From assembly GCA_002308615.1 (NCBI GenBank), contig DBWC01000071.1:14335-24088 (forward strand): a stretch of DNA of 9,754 bases, in the 5' to 3' direction. The notes beneath the pieces are model-generated. The model ran no database searches, was not told where the DNA came from, and saw only the letters and a list, made by a program, of their open reading frames with translations. The number at the start of each line of letters is the position of its first letter. The first letter of the stretch is position 1. This document shows positions 1 through 5,893 of this stretch, piece after piece. The position numbers were made by a program, and so were the translations under genes. This DNA is from Clostridiales bacterium UBA1248 (lineage in GTDB: Bacteria > Bacillota > Clostridia > Oscillospirales > CAG-272).

Positions 1-69
1 AAACCGCCGCCGTTATATGTTTCGTTTAAGCTCCGCCGCGCCGGATAATAAAAAATAACTCAAATGCTA

Positions 70-98
70 TTGACAATATCGAATATTTCGGATATAAT
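70..98 (+). promoter_or_regulatory. Sigma-A-type promoter for the stalked surface protein
   Basis: A perfect -35 TTGACA (70-75) and a perfect -10 TATAAT (93-98) are separated by 17 bp. Transcription should begin near 104-106, giving a leader of about 45 nt before the ATG at 150. The upstream 69 bases contain no convincing gene start. Confidence 0.9.
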
Positions 99-102
99 AT
101 TT

Positions 103-139
103 ATTTGATCATAACAGTCCCGACCGGACTTTATCAAAT
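103..139 (+). promoter_or_regulatory. 5' leader stem-loop abutting the Shine-Dalgarno
   Basis: ATTTGAT (103-109) can pair with ATCAAAT (133-139), and inside it AGTCC (116-120) pairs with GGACT (126-130) around a 5-nt loop. The structure would begin almost at the transcript 5' end and finish directly before the GGAGG at 140-144. It could be an mRNA-stabilising 5' hairpin or could influence ribosome access; nothing in the sequence identifies a ligand. The pairing is visible by eye, but its stability has not been calculated. Confidence 0.5.
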
Positions 140-144
140 GGAGG
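140..144 (+). promoter_or_regulatory. Ribosome binding site fixing the start at 150
   Basis: GGAGG lies 5 nt before ATG 150. The open reading frame extends upstream to an ATG at 105, but that codon sits at the predicted transcription start and has no ribosome binding site. The product from 150 also begins with a clean signal peptide, so 150 is the start. Confidence 0.9.
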
Positions 145-149
145 ACAAT

Positions 150-1409
150 ATGAAAAAAGTCTTATTAACCGTTACCGTTATTATTCTGGCGGCCGTCTTT
201 GCGTTATCCGCAAACGCCGCCTCCATTGCGAACCACCTGTTTGACAAGCAGGGCGGTATTGACGCGGGAGGACAAACGTGGAGCGTTTACGGCTGGATAG
301 TCACGGACGCGGAGATCACCTCCGTCGGCTATATCCTCGATAACGGCGATATCAATTCTTACAAAGCCGTCGTCACAGGTGTTGAAAACGACACGCGTGA
401 GTCGGCGCAAACAAAATCGGGCGTAAGCGACGCGTACCGCGACTTAGCGCTTGAAGACGCCGTCAAGAACGGCGGTATGTCCGCTGGTGTTTCGTGGGAT
501 ATACTGAGAGCATACAGGATACAGATAGTCATAGATCTTTCCGGGCTTGAGGAAGGTAAGCACACCGTTCTGCTCTGCGCAAAATTCACAGACGGCACTT
601 TTTCAGATGCTTTCAGAACGCAGTCCGAATTTAAATTTACAAAAGCCGCGTCCGGTGAAGAGGTCATCGGCGGCAAAGGCGCCAGCACTCAGTTTCTGAT
701 AGACTCGGATACAAGCAGCGATTCGAAGATCGAGATGACAGGCTGGGCCGGCTCTACCGTTGAAACGTCAAAGCTCGGCTACAGGATAGACGACGGTGAG
801 ACGCTTTTCAACGATAATTACGTAAAGCTCATACCGCTTGACATACTGGAACCGGGCGACGCCGCTGTCATGGACGCTGCCGGCGTATACGCGTTCCGTT
901 TCAAAGTGAGCTTTCCGTTAAGCGAGATGCCCGAGGGCGACCATTACATAAAGCTCGTCATGATAGATGAAGACGGCGGCGAGACGATCGTCGGATCCGG
1001 CGGCGGAAACGAAGAGCTTATGTTCTATTACGATACGGACGATATAGAAACGACCGCCGTAACAACGGAAGCCGTAACTGAGACAGAGTCCGTGACGGAG
1101 ACAGAAACCGCGACCGAAACGGAAGCCAAAACGGAAACCGAACCTGCGGCCGAGACCGGCACCGAGGCCGTGACGGAAACGGAAGAGGTGACCGAAGAGA
1201 CCGCAGAAGGAACAGAGACAAAAGAGTCTTCCGAAACAGAAGCCGAGACGGCTGAACAGGGCGGCGATACAACGGCTGAAGCGGTGACTACCGGAGAACA
1301 GTCCGGAAACGGCAAGGGTCTTCCCGCGGGAGCGATCATTGCGATCATCGCCGCGGCTGCGGTCGTAATAGCCGTTATCGCGGTCATTCTGGTAAAAAAG
1401 AAGAAATAA
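150..1409 (+). CDS. Secreted, membrane-anchored surface protein with duplicated beta-rich domain and Thr/Glu stalk
   Basis: This 419-residue protein is probably displayed outside the membrane; its ligand or activity is unknown. Residues 1-23 form a signal peptide (MKK, a hydrophobic core, likely cleavage after Ala-Asn-Ala). Two related domains follow. The first contains Trp-Ser-Val-Tyr-Gly-Trp at 44-49 and the second Ile-Glu-Met-Thr-Gly-Trp at 194-199, each followed by a Gly-Tyr-x-Ile/Leu-Asp-x-Gly strand and later a Gly-x-His-x-x-x-Leu segment. The 150-residue offset indicates an internal duplication, probably Ig-like or jelly-roll beta-sandwiches. Residues about 298-387 are a low-complexity Thr/Glu/Ala stalk. 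Residues about 390-415 are a hydrophobic helix ending in a Lys tail, so it is anchored by a transmembrane segment; no LPXTG sortase motif is seen. The gene is transcribed alone and faces a second surface gene across a shared terminator. Topology is well supported; function is not assigned. Confidence 0.85.
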   Translation: MKKVLLTVTVIILAAVFALSANAASIANHLFDKQGGIDAGGQTWSVYGWIVTDAEITSVGYILDNGDINSYKAVVTGVENDTRESAQTKSGVSDAYRDLALEDAVKNGGMSAGVSWDILRAYRIQIVIDLSGLEEGKHTVLLCAKFTDGTFSDAFRTQSEFKFTKAASGEEVIGGKGASTQFLIDSDTSSDSKIEMTGWAGSTVETSKLGYRIDDGETLFNDNYVKLIPLDILEPGDAAVMDAAGVYAFRFKVSFPLSEMPEGDHYIKLVMIDEDGGETIVGSGGGNEELMFYYDTDDIETTAVTTEAVTETESVTETETATETEAKTETEPAAETGTEAVTETEEVTEETAEGTETKESSETEAETAEQGGDTTAEAVTTGEQSGNGKGLPAGAIIAIIAAAAVVIAVIAVILVKKKK

Positions 1410-1421
1410 GCAAAGCCTGTA

Positions 1422-1452
1422 AAAAAGGAAACGCGCAATGCGTTTCCTTTTT
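1422..1452. terminator. Bidirectional intrinsic terminator between convergent genes
   Basis: AAAAAGGAAACGC (1422-1434) is perfectly complementary to GCGTTTCCTTTTT (1440-1452) around the loop GCAAT. The plus strand ends in a T tract followed by TATATTTTC, and the minus strand ends in T6 (complement of 1421-1426). It lies 12 bp after the stop at 1409 and 13 bp after the minus-strand stop at 1466, so it can terminate both genes. Confidence 0.92.
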
Positions 1453-1465
1453 ATATTTTCTAACA

Positions 1466-3928
1466 TCAGCCCAGATCCGCCACTATGACTTTCAGCTGTG
1501 CTTCAAGTCCCATGTAAGTCGCCGTTATCGTCGTTTCTCCTACGGCAAGCGGTTTTATTATACCGTCTTTATCGACTTCGATTATACTCGTATCGTATCC
1601 GGAATATTTACAGGACTGCTTCCAGTATTTCAGATCCTGCGAGCTGCCCGATGCGAGCTCCGTCGTTTTGCCCCAGAGCACGATGTAATCGTTTGCCGCG
1701 CTTTTCGCTATAAACTCGGGCTGTTTTACCTCGTCCTTATAGTAAAACGTTACCGTGTCTGTCTCGGGATAAAACGCGACGGGCTCGTCTCTGTTGACTG
1801 AGTTGGGGATGACCGTTATCATTGCGGTAAGCGAACCGTATCTTGCGTAAATGCGCGTTATGCCGTTGCCTAAAAGCGTTATAGTCTGATTTTCTTTGTC
1901 TACCGAAACCTGCTCGGGATCGTACGTGTACTCGATCTTAGAAAGGATCTCTTTGCCCGCCTCTTTCGATTCTCCGTTTTTGTCCGTATAAACGACCGTA
2001 AAATTATACGCCATGCCTTTGAAGCGGACCGGTATATCCGCGGATTTGTACGGTCCTTCAAGCCGTATTCCGGAAACCTCGGGCGCGTTTGCGGTATCTT
2101 TTAAATTCGTGTTGTTTGAAGGACGCGATATGACGTTTTCCGGCGTGTTATAGTTATCGGAGCCGATAAACTGTATTGGCGCGAGTCTCAATCCCCATAT
2201 GCCCCAGCCGGAGCCGTCCGGCGCGTACGCGTAGCCGATAAAATGCTGTTTATTGAATATATCTATATGTCCCGATGCGTCGCCGCTTATACCCATGTTA
2301 TGCATACCGGATTCAAGCAGCGAATCCGCCGTTTTGTGTTTCAGCCGTACCTCGCTTCTGTAGTAAATCCCGTCGTACGATACGTTTACGTGAACGTAGC
2401 AGTCGTTGGAAAATCTGTTGCCCGTCGCCACGGAAACGAAGCATTTATACGCGTCTACGTATTTGAAGTCCGCGCTGTCCTCTCCCAGGCTGTCGTGACG
2501 GTAGGCTATGCCGCGGAACTTAAGCGTTTCCGGCCAGTTTTCGCTTGTCGCGTCGGCGGTATACACTCTTGTTGAAAACGTCTCGTCACACCAGGTCACG
2601 TACAGATACAGAGTGTCGCCGAGCACGACCATCGATCCTTCGCCCGCGCCCCACTGACCCTTCAAGCCGTCGAAAGCCACGATGGGTCTCGGCTCGGAGC
2701 CCCAGCCGTTTCCGTCCCATTTTTCAATACAGGTGCCCGCGGGATCCTTTGTCCTGCCGACGAAAAGGTTGTTGTCAACGCCGCCGGGCCAGAGTATGGA
2801 CGTGTAAGTTATGTAATAATAATCTCCTATTCTGATCGTTCCGGGGTCGCACGTCCAGTGCCAGTCCTCGCTTGCTGCGGTCGGTCTCATGGCGGCGACA
2901 TCCGGCGTCCAGGTAAGACCGTTGTCATACGATCTTCTGTAAACGCCCACGTCCGCTTCTCCGCCGTAGCCGAGAGTTCCGGCAAGCCAGCAGTCGATAG
3001 AACCGTCGTCGTTGATCATCATGCTCGGTCCGTATCTGTATGTGCCGTTGAATATATCCCAGCCCTTGTTGGCAAGGCGGAAGATAGAGCCGTTTTCAGT
3101 TGCTTTATCATCAAGGTACGCGGTTTTTATGTTATAACCGTCCGCGCGCTTTTCAATGTACGGCTCCCCGTCCTTTTCTATGCATAAAACGAGATCGAGC
3201 TTTAACGTGTTTGACAAAAGCTGCGCGTATTCAGCGTAGGTCAAAGTGTCGGAATTCTTTTTTGCTAAATCCATATAATCCGATACTCCAGCCTCCGCGG
3301 CGACCTTTGCAACGCCGTTTTTATCCGCGTAATCTCTGTAGCCCAAAGCGTATAAAAGTCCGCGCAGCACCTCGCCGTAGGTCACCGGCTGATCCGGCTT
3401 GAATTCGGACGATGCGGGCTTTAACATAAAGCCCTGGTTTACGGCTATTTCCGCAAATTTCATATCCTGTGAGTACGCGGTCATATCCGTATAGTCGTTT
3501 TGGCATATATAATAGTGCTCGCGCTGAGCGAAACCGGAATATTTTACGATATCATATGCAAACGAGCCGCGGTCAAGCAAAGCGGACGCTTCCGCGTTTT
3601 CGTTTCCGAAATACGAATCCGCTTTGAGGCGCTCGAAGATCGCTTCTCCGTTCCCGTCGTCGGGCAGCGGATCATCCGATTCGTTTCTGCCGCTCAGATC
3701 CTCGTCGGGGATCGGGTTATCCGCGGCATCCGTTTCTGTCTCAGGAGCCTCGCTTGTTACCGCTTCAGCGCTCGTATCGTCCGTTTTTGCCGTATCGGCC
3801 GTTTTTGCAGTCTCCGTCACAGCCGTCGTTTCGTCCGTTGTGACGTCGGGCTGCGTACCGCAGCCGAACAAAACGGGCAAAAGCACAGCCGTGCAAATGA
3901 TCAGCGCAATTATCCTTAAACGTTTCAA
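1466..3928 (-). CDS. Large lipoprotein with SLH-like repeats, Asp-box propeller-like region and Ig-like C-terminus
   Basis: This 820-residue protein is probably attached to the outer face of the membrane as a lipoprotein. Residues 1-23 form a lipoprotein signal ending Leu-Phe-Gly-Cys23; Phe at -2 is unusual but tolerable. Residues 28-95 are a Thr/Glu/Asp-rich linker. Residues about 145-245 resemble two degenerate S-layer homology repeats (a Tyr-Thr-Asp-Met start, then a Phe-Lys-Pro-Asp-Gln-Pro-Val-Thr core). Residues about 275-600 look like a sialidase or GH43/GH117-type beta-propeller, with an Asp-box Ser333-x-Asp335-x-Gly337-x-Thr339-Trp340 and a Cys-Asp-Pro-Gly-Thr segment followed by Tyr-rich strands. 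The C-terminus (about 620-820) carries two Ig-like/BIG2-type domains. Translation starts at TTG (3928-3926): GAGGA (3940-3936) lies 7 nt before it and the signal peptide begins there. A glycan-binding or glycoside hydrolase role is possible, but catalytic residues cannot be assigned, so no enzyme is named. Confidence 0.85.
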   Translation of the reverse strand: MKRLRIIALIICTAVLLPVLFGCGTQPDVTTDETTAVTETAKTADTAKTDDTSAEAVTSEAPETETDAADNPIPDEDLSGRNESDDPLPDDGNGEAIFERLKADSYFGNENAEASALLDRGSFAYDIVKYSGFAQREHYYICQNDYTDMTAYSQDMKFAEIAVNQGFMLKPASSEFKPDQPVTYGEVLRGLLYALGYRDYADKNGVAKVAAEAGVSDYMDLAKKNSDTLTYAEYAQLLSNTLKLDLVLCIEKDGEPYIEKRADGYNIKTAYLDDKATENGSIFRLANKGWDIFNGTYRYGPSMMINDDGSIDCWLAGTLGYGGEADVGVYRRSYDNGLTWTPDVAAMRPTAASEDWHWTCDPGTIRIGDYYYITYTSILWPGGVDNNLFVGRTKDPAGTCIEKWDGNGWGSEPRPIVAFDGLKGQWGAGEGSMVVLGDTLYLYVTWCDETFSTRVYTADATSENWPETLKFRGIAYRHDSLGEDSADFKYVDAYKCFVSVATGNRFSNDCYVHVNVSYDGIYYRSEVRLKHKTADSLLESGMHNMGISGDASGHIDIFNKQHFIGYAYAPDGSGWGIWGLRLAPIQFIGSDNYNTPENVISRPSNNTNLKDTANAPEVSGIRLEGPYKSADIPVRFKGMAYNFTVVYTDKNGESKEAGKEILSKIEYTYDPEQVSVDKENQTITLLGNGITRIYARYGSLTAMITVIPNSVNRDEPVAFYPETDTVTFYYKDEVKQPEFIAKSAANDYIVLWGKTTELASGSSQDLKYWKQSCKYSGYDTSIIEVDKDGIIKPLAVGETTITATYMGLEAQLKVIVADLG

Positions 3929-3935
3929 AATTTTG

Positions 3936-3940
3936 TCCTC
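3936..3940 (-). promoter_or_regulatory. Ribosome binding site for a TTG start
   Basis: On the minus strand GAGGA is followed after 7 nt by TTG at 3928-3926. The next codons encode Lys-Arg-Leu-Arg and then a hydrophobic signal core. No in-frame ATG offers a better start, so the rare initiation codon appears genuine and may lower expression of this large lipoprotein. Confidence 0.75.
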
Positions 3941-4008
3941 GCTTTACATAAAATCGTCTGTTTTGCATCGGGATCGTTATCGTATTCCGATCAGGATCGC
4001 CGCATACG

Positions 4009-4037
4009 ATTATATCACATTTAAAAACACATGTCAA
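4009..4037 (-). promoter_or_regulatory. Promoter for the SLH/propeller lipoprotein
   Basis: On the minus strand TTGACA (4037-4032) and TATAAT (4014-4009) are both perfect and 17 bp apart. TGA immediately before the -10 makes it an extended -10 element. The predicted start near 4002 gives a leader of about 73 nt. An imperfect dyad (CGTAT 3981-3985 with ATACG 4004-4008, and CGATC 3988-3992 with GATCG 3995-3999) overlaps the start point. Confidence 0.9.
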
Positions 4038-4056
4038 TATGATATAAAGCAAATTG

Positions 4057-4092
4057 AAAAAGCCGGATCTTATTGTAAAAACGCGATCCGGC
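4057..4092 (-). terminator. Intrinsic terminator of the PPC/DUF296 gene
   Basis: GCCGGATC (4062-4069) and GATCCGGC (4085-4092) form an 8-bp GC-rich stem with a 15-nt loop. Read on the minus strand it is followed by TTTTTCAATTT. It lies about 48 bp beyond the stop at 4141 and just upstream of the next minus-strand promoter, so it insulates the two minus-strand units. Confidence 0.82.
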
Positions 4093-4140
4093 GCGGTATT
4101 ATTCGTTTTTTAACACGTTCCCGGCGGTTTGAGCAGGCAG

Positions 4141-4593
4141 TCAAACACCGTCGCCACCCGAAAAGCTCCAGAAGCCCGTCCCGGTCTCAGGGTCCGTCTT
4201 CCTTTTTATAACGCCGTTTATGACGGGACGGAGCTCTATCTCCGCGGTGTAGCGCACTACTGTCGATTTTATATGCCCCGCCGCCATGCGATGTTCGCCG
4301 TCGCATACGTATGCGAAAACTGCGTGGGTGTGGTGGAAAAGCTCTTTGTCCTCACCAGTCGTGACGCTGCCGTTCAGGGAAACAAGCTCAAGCATACCGG
4401 AGATCTCACGCGTATCGAACGCTCCCGTTTCCGGTATGAAGGTCTGTATTTCCGCGCGGCTGCAGCCGCCTATCCCGCTGTATATCGCGGAGCTGATTTT
4501 CTCTTTTCTGCAGACCTCCAGTATGCATCCGACGACCTCGTCGCCCTTGTCCGCTCTTATGTAATATGTTTTGTCAAATTTTTTGTATTCCAT
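4141..4593 (-). CDS. PPC/DUF296-domain protein
   Basis: The 150-residue protein matches the PPC (plant and prokaryote conserved, DUF296) fold over nearly its full length, the usual size of stand-alone bacterial members. Visible marks are Ser39-Gly-Ile-Gly-Gly43 after the first helix, Glu63-Ile-Ser-Gly-Met-Leu-Glu-Leu followed by Leu-Asn-Gly, and a His88-Thr-His90 pair with Gly106-His107, which in this family form a conserved metal-binding-like cluster. Family members are often labelled DNA-binding after plant AT-hook proteins, but no AT-hook is present here, so DNA binding should not be assumed. The start is ATG 4593: GGAGA (4608-4604) lies 10 nt before it. The longer reading frame starting at 4677 would begin upstream of the promoter and cannot be transcribed whole. 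It is a single-gene unit, divergent from the OhrR operon. Biochemical function is unknown. Confidence 0.85.
   Translation of the reverse strand: MEYKKFDKTYYIRADKGDEVVGCILEVCRKEKISSAIYSGIGGCSRAEIQTFIPETGAFDTREISGMLELVSLNGSVTTGEDKELFHHTHAVFAYVCDGEHRMAAGHIKSTVVRYTAEIELRPVINGVIKRKTDPETGTGFWSFSGGDGV
4301..4316. repeat. Perfect 16-bp palindrome inside the PPC/DUF296 gene
   Basis: TCGCATACGTATGCGA is an exact inverted repeat. Its arms TCGCA and TGCGA match the half-sites of the dyads in the ohrR promoter about 500 bp away, but with a wider centre. On the minus strand it encodes Phe-Ala-Tyr-Val-Cys-Asp, so coding chance is a real alternative. Confidence 0.4.
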
Positions 4594-4627
4594 TTTCAGA
4601 TCGTCTCCGTTTATATTTCTGCTGACA

Positions 4628-4656
4628 ATTATACCACATACACAGGCGGCTGTCAA
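4628..4656 (-). promoter_or_regulatory. Promoter for the PPC/DUF296 gene
   Basis: On the minus strand TTGACA (4656-4651) and TATAAT (4633-4628) are perfect and 17 bp apart, with TGG just before the -10 (extended -10). Transcription would begin near 4621, leaving a leader of about 27 nt before ATG 4593. Confidence 0.9.
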
Positions 4657-4800
4657 CATGATCCGGCAGGGATTCAATATAAATTTGACTTACGGATAAA
4701 AGCCGCTTTATATGTCGGTGCGCCTGACGAGCTTATATGCGATTTTTTTCTGTTGATCCAAAATAAATCTTTTTTTTCCGGGATAATTTTAAAAAACCTC

Positions 4801-4829
4801 TTGACAAATCGTGTCGCATGCGATATAAT
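4801..4829 (+). promoter_or_regulatory. Promoter of the ohrR-peroxidase operon
   Basis: TTGACA (4801-4806) and TATAAT (4824-4829) are perfect with a 17-bp spacer. A 10-bp palindrome fills the spacer directly against the -10. The predicted start is near 4836, some 40 nt before the ATG at 4877. No other clear promoter or terminator is seen until 8137, so this probably drives all five genes. Between 4657 and 4800, toward the divergent gene, only AT-rich sequence without a convincing gene is visible. Confidence 0.92.
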
Positions 4830-4855
4830 GTAGAAAAACAAGTCGCACGCGACAT
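4812..4855 (+). promoter_or_regulatory. Tandem dyad operators, likely OhrR binding sites
   Basis: Two near-identical dyads are present: TCGCATGCGA (4814-4823), a perfect palindrome with a further matching T/A pair at 4812/4825, and TCGCACGCGA (4843-4852), which extends to GTCGC-AC-GCGAC. Their centres are 29 bp apart, close to three helical turns. The first occupies the promoter spacer up to the -10 and the second lies just after the predicted transcription start, positions where bound protein would block initiation. Assignment to the adjacent MarR-family gene is inferred from position; the sequence differs from the TACAATT/AATTGTA operator of Bacillus subtilis ohrA. Confidence 0.78.
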
Positions 4856-4876
4856 AATTTTCCGAGGTAAAAGCAA

Positions 4877-5320
4877 ATGAACGATAAATACGCCGCAATA
4901 AGACTGAAAAATCAGCTTTGCTTTCCGCTTTACGCCGTATCAAATATGATAACGCGCAAATACAAACCGCTTCTTGACGAGCTTGATCTGACGTACACGC
5001 AGTATATCGTTATGATGGTGCTCTGGGAAGAAAACAAAGTAAACGAAAAGTTTTTATGCGATGCTTTGTGTCTGAAATCCAACACGGTCACGCCGCTTCT
5101 GAACAAGCTGACCGAAAAAGGCTTTATCAAAAAGGAAAAAGACAAAGACGATGAAAGGCATATAGTGATAACGCTGACCGACACGGGAGAAAAACTGAAG
5201 GATAAGGCGCTGTGCGTACCGGTATCTTTAGCAAAAGAGTTGAATTTGCCGCAGGAGGACGCGGCAGAGCTTTACCGGATCCTGTACAAAATGCTTGATG
5301 AAGAAAAAAATAAACAATAA
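4877..5320 (+). CDS. ohrR: OhrR-type MarR-family peroxide-sensing repressor
   Basis: This 147-residue winged-helix regulator should bind operator DNA as a dimer and release it when a reactive cysteine is oxidised by organic hydroperoxide. The N-terminal region closely follows Bacillus subtilis OhrR: the sensing cysteine is at residue 15 (Gln-Leu-Cys-Phe), and the two tyrosines that contact it in that protein are at equivalent positions, Tyr29 and Tyr40. The recognition-helix region is about 66-80 (Ser-Asn-Thr-Val-Thr-Pro-Leu-Leu), and the wing contains Asp91-Asp-Glu-Arg94. Three further cysteines (61, 65, 113) raise the possibility of disulfide formation, but a two-Cys mechanism is not established. 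GAGG (4864-4867) precedes ATG 4877 by 9 nt. It is first in the operon, 20 bp before the peroxidase gene, with two dyads in its promoter that suggest autoregulation. The OhrR subfamily call is strong because of Cys15/Tyr29/Tyr40. Confidence 0.92.
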   Translation: MNDKYAAIRLKNQLCFPLYAVSNMITRKYKPLLDELDLTYTQYIVMMVLWEENKVNEKFLCDALCLKSNTVTPLLNKLTEKGFIKKEKDKDDERHIVITLTDTGEKLKDKALCVPVSLAKELNLPQEDAAELYRILYKMLDEEKNKQ

Positions 5321-5340
5321 TATATAAGGAGGAAACAAAA

Positions 5341-5886
5341 ATGACAGTATATGATTTTACGGTAAAAGACAGAAAAGGAAACGACGTAAGCTTATCGGAA
5401 TATAAGGGAAAGGTCCTTCTGATCGTCAACACGGCGACCGGCTGCGGCTTCACGCCGCATTACGAGCCTCTTGAGGCGATGTACAAGGATCTGCGTGACA
5501 AGGGCTTTGAAATACTTGATTTTCCGTCAAACCAGTTTGCGGGTCAGGCGCCGGGAAGCGACGATGAGATACACGAATTCTGCACGCTCAAATTCGGTAC
5601 GGAATTCCCGCAGTTTGCAAAGATAGACGTAAACGGAGATACCGCCGATCCGCTGTTCGCTTTCCTTGCGTCCGAAAAGCCGTTTACCGGATTCGGAAAA
5701 GGCGTCAAAAACGCCATGCTTGACAAGTTTGCCAAAATGAACAACAAAAAATTCGGCGACAAAACGTATATCGGATGGAACTTTACGAAATTCCTTACAG
5801 ACCGCGAGGGAAACGTTATCGCCCGCTTTGAGCCGACGGAGGATATGAGCGCCGTCCGCGCGGCGGTCGAAAAAGCGATCGGATAA
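5341..5886 (+). CDS. gpx: Cysteine-type glutathione peroxidase family protein (thiol peroxidase)
   Basis: The 181-residue cytoplasmic enzyme should reduce hydrogen peroxide or organic hydroperoxides; in bacteria and yeast such non-seleno enzymes usually use thioredoxin rather than glutathione. The peroxidatic residue is Cys35 in Thr-Gly-Cys-Gly-Phe-Thr-Pro, encoded by TGC, so it is not a selenoprotein. The rest of the catalytic tetrad is visible: Gln69 (Asn-Gln-Phe-Ala-Gly-Gln), Trp146 and Asn147 (Gly-Trp-Asn-Phe). Cys81 in Glu-Phe-Cys occupies the place of the resolving cysteine of yeast Gpx3 (Cys82). The middle family cysteine is replaced by Ser63 (Phe-Pro-Ser-Asn-Gln-Phe). Residues about 113-143 form a longer Lys/Asn-rich insertion before Trp146 than in yeast Gpx3. 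There is no signal peptide. AAGGAGG (5326-5332) gives strong initiation. Position directly after ohrR implies peroxide induction; in Bacillus this slot is held by ohr, an unrelated peroxidase. Confidence 0.93.
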   Translation: MTVYDFTVKDRKGNDVSLSEYKGKVLLIVNTATGCGFTPHYEPLEAMYKDLRDKGFEILDFPSNQFAGQAPGSDDEIHEFCTLKFGTEFPQFAKIDVNGDTADPLFAFLASEKPFTGFGKGVKNAMLDKFAKMNNKKFGDKTYIGWNFTKFLTDREGNVIARFEPTEDMSAVRAAVEKAIG

Positions 5887-5893
5887 TAAAAAG

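Noticed and set aside
1..58. Possible 3' end of an upstream gene, such as a frame ending in TAA at 56-58 or at 46-48
   Set aside because: Two frames stay open to the window edge until these stops, but the pieces are under 20 codons with no recognisable sequence, so no partial gene can be supported.
1059..1290. Tandem DNA repeat in the region of repeated GAAAC/GAGAC units
   Set aside because: The units are irregular Thr-Glu codon variants within a coding stalk and not a fixed-period repeat or CRISPR array.
918..1466. Long minus-strand open frame (182 codons) opposite the surface protein gene
   Set aside because: It mirrors the Thr/Glu-rich stalk, giving Arg/Phe/Gly-rich low-complexity sequence. 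It lacks a ribosome site and runs through the bidirectional terminator.
3624..4211. Plus-strand open frame (195 codons) opposite the lipoprotein start and into the intergenic region
   Set aside because: Its Ser/Val-rich part is the complement of the Thr/Glu/Asp-rich linker, and it crosses the minus-strand promoter and terminator; no ribosome site.
4657..4800. Possible additional signals in the AT-rich stretch between divergent promoters (TTGACT at 4685, T-rich runs, a weak GTCGG/CCTGAC stem)
   Set aside because: The best -10 partner is poor, no gene follows, and the stem is bulged without a properly placed T tract.
4129..4833. Plus-strand open frame (234 codons) opposite the PPC/DUF296 gene
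   Set aside because: The minus-strand frame has a recognisable family, promoter, ribosome site and terminator. The plus frame has none and runs over two promoters.
5443..5445. Selenocysteine at the peroxidase active site
   Set aside because: The codon for residue 35 is TGC, an ordinary cysteine, and no in-frame TGA is present.
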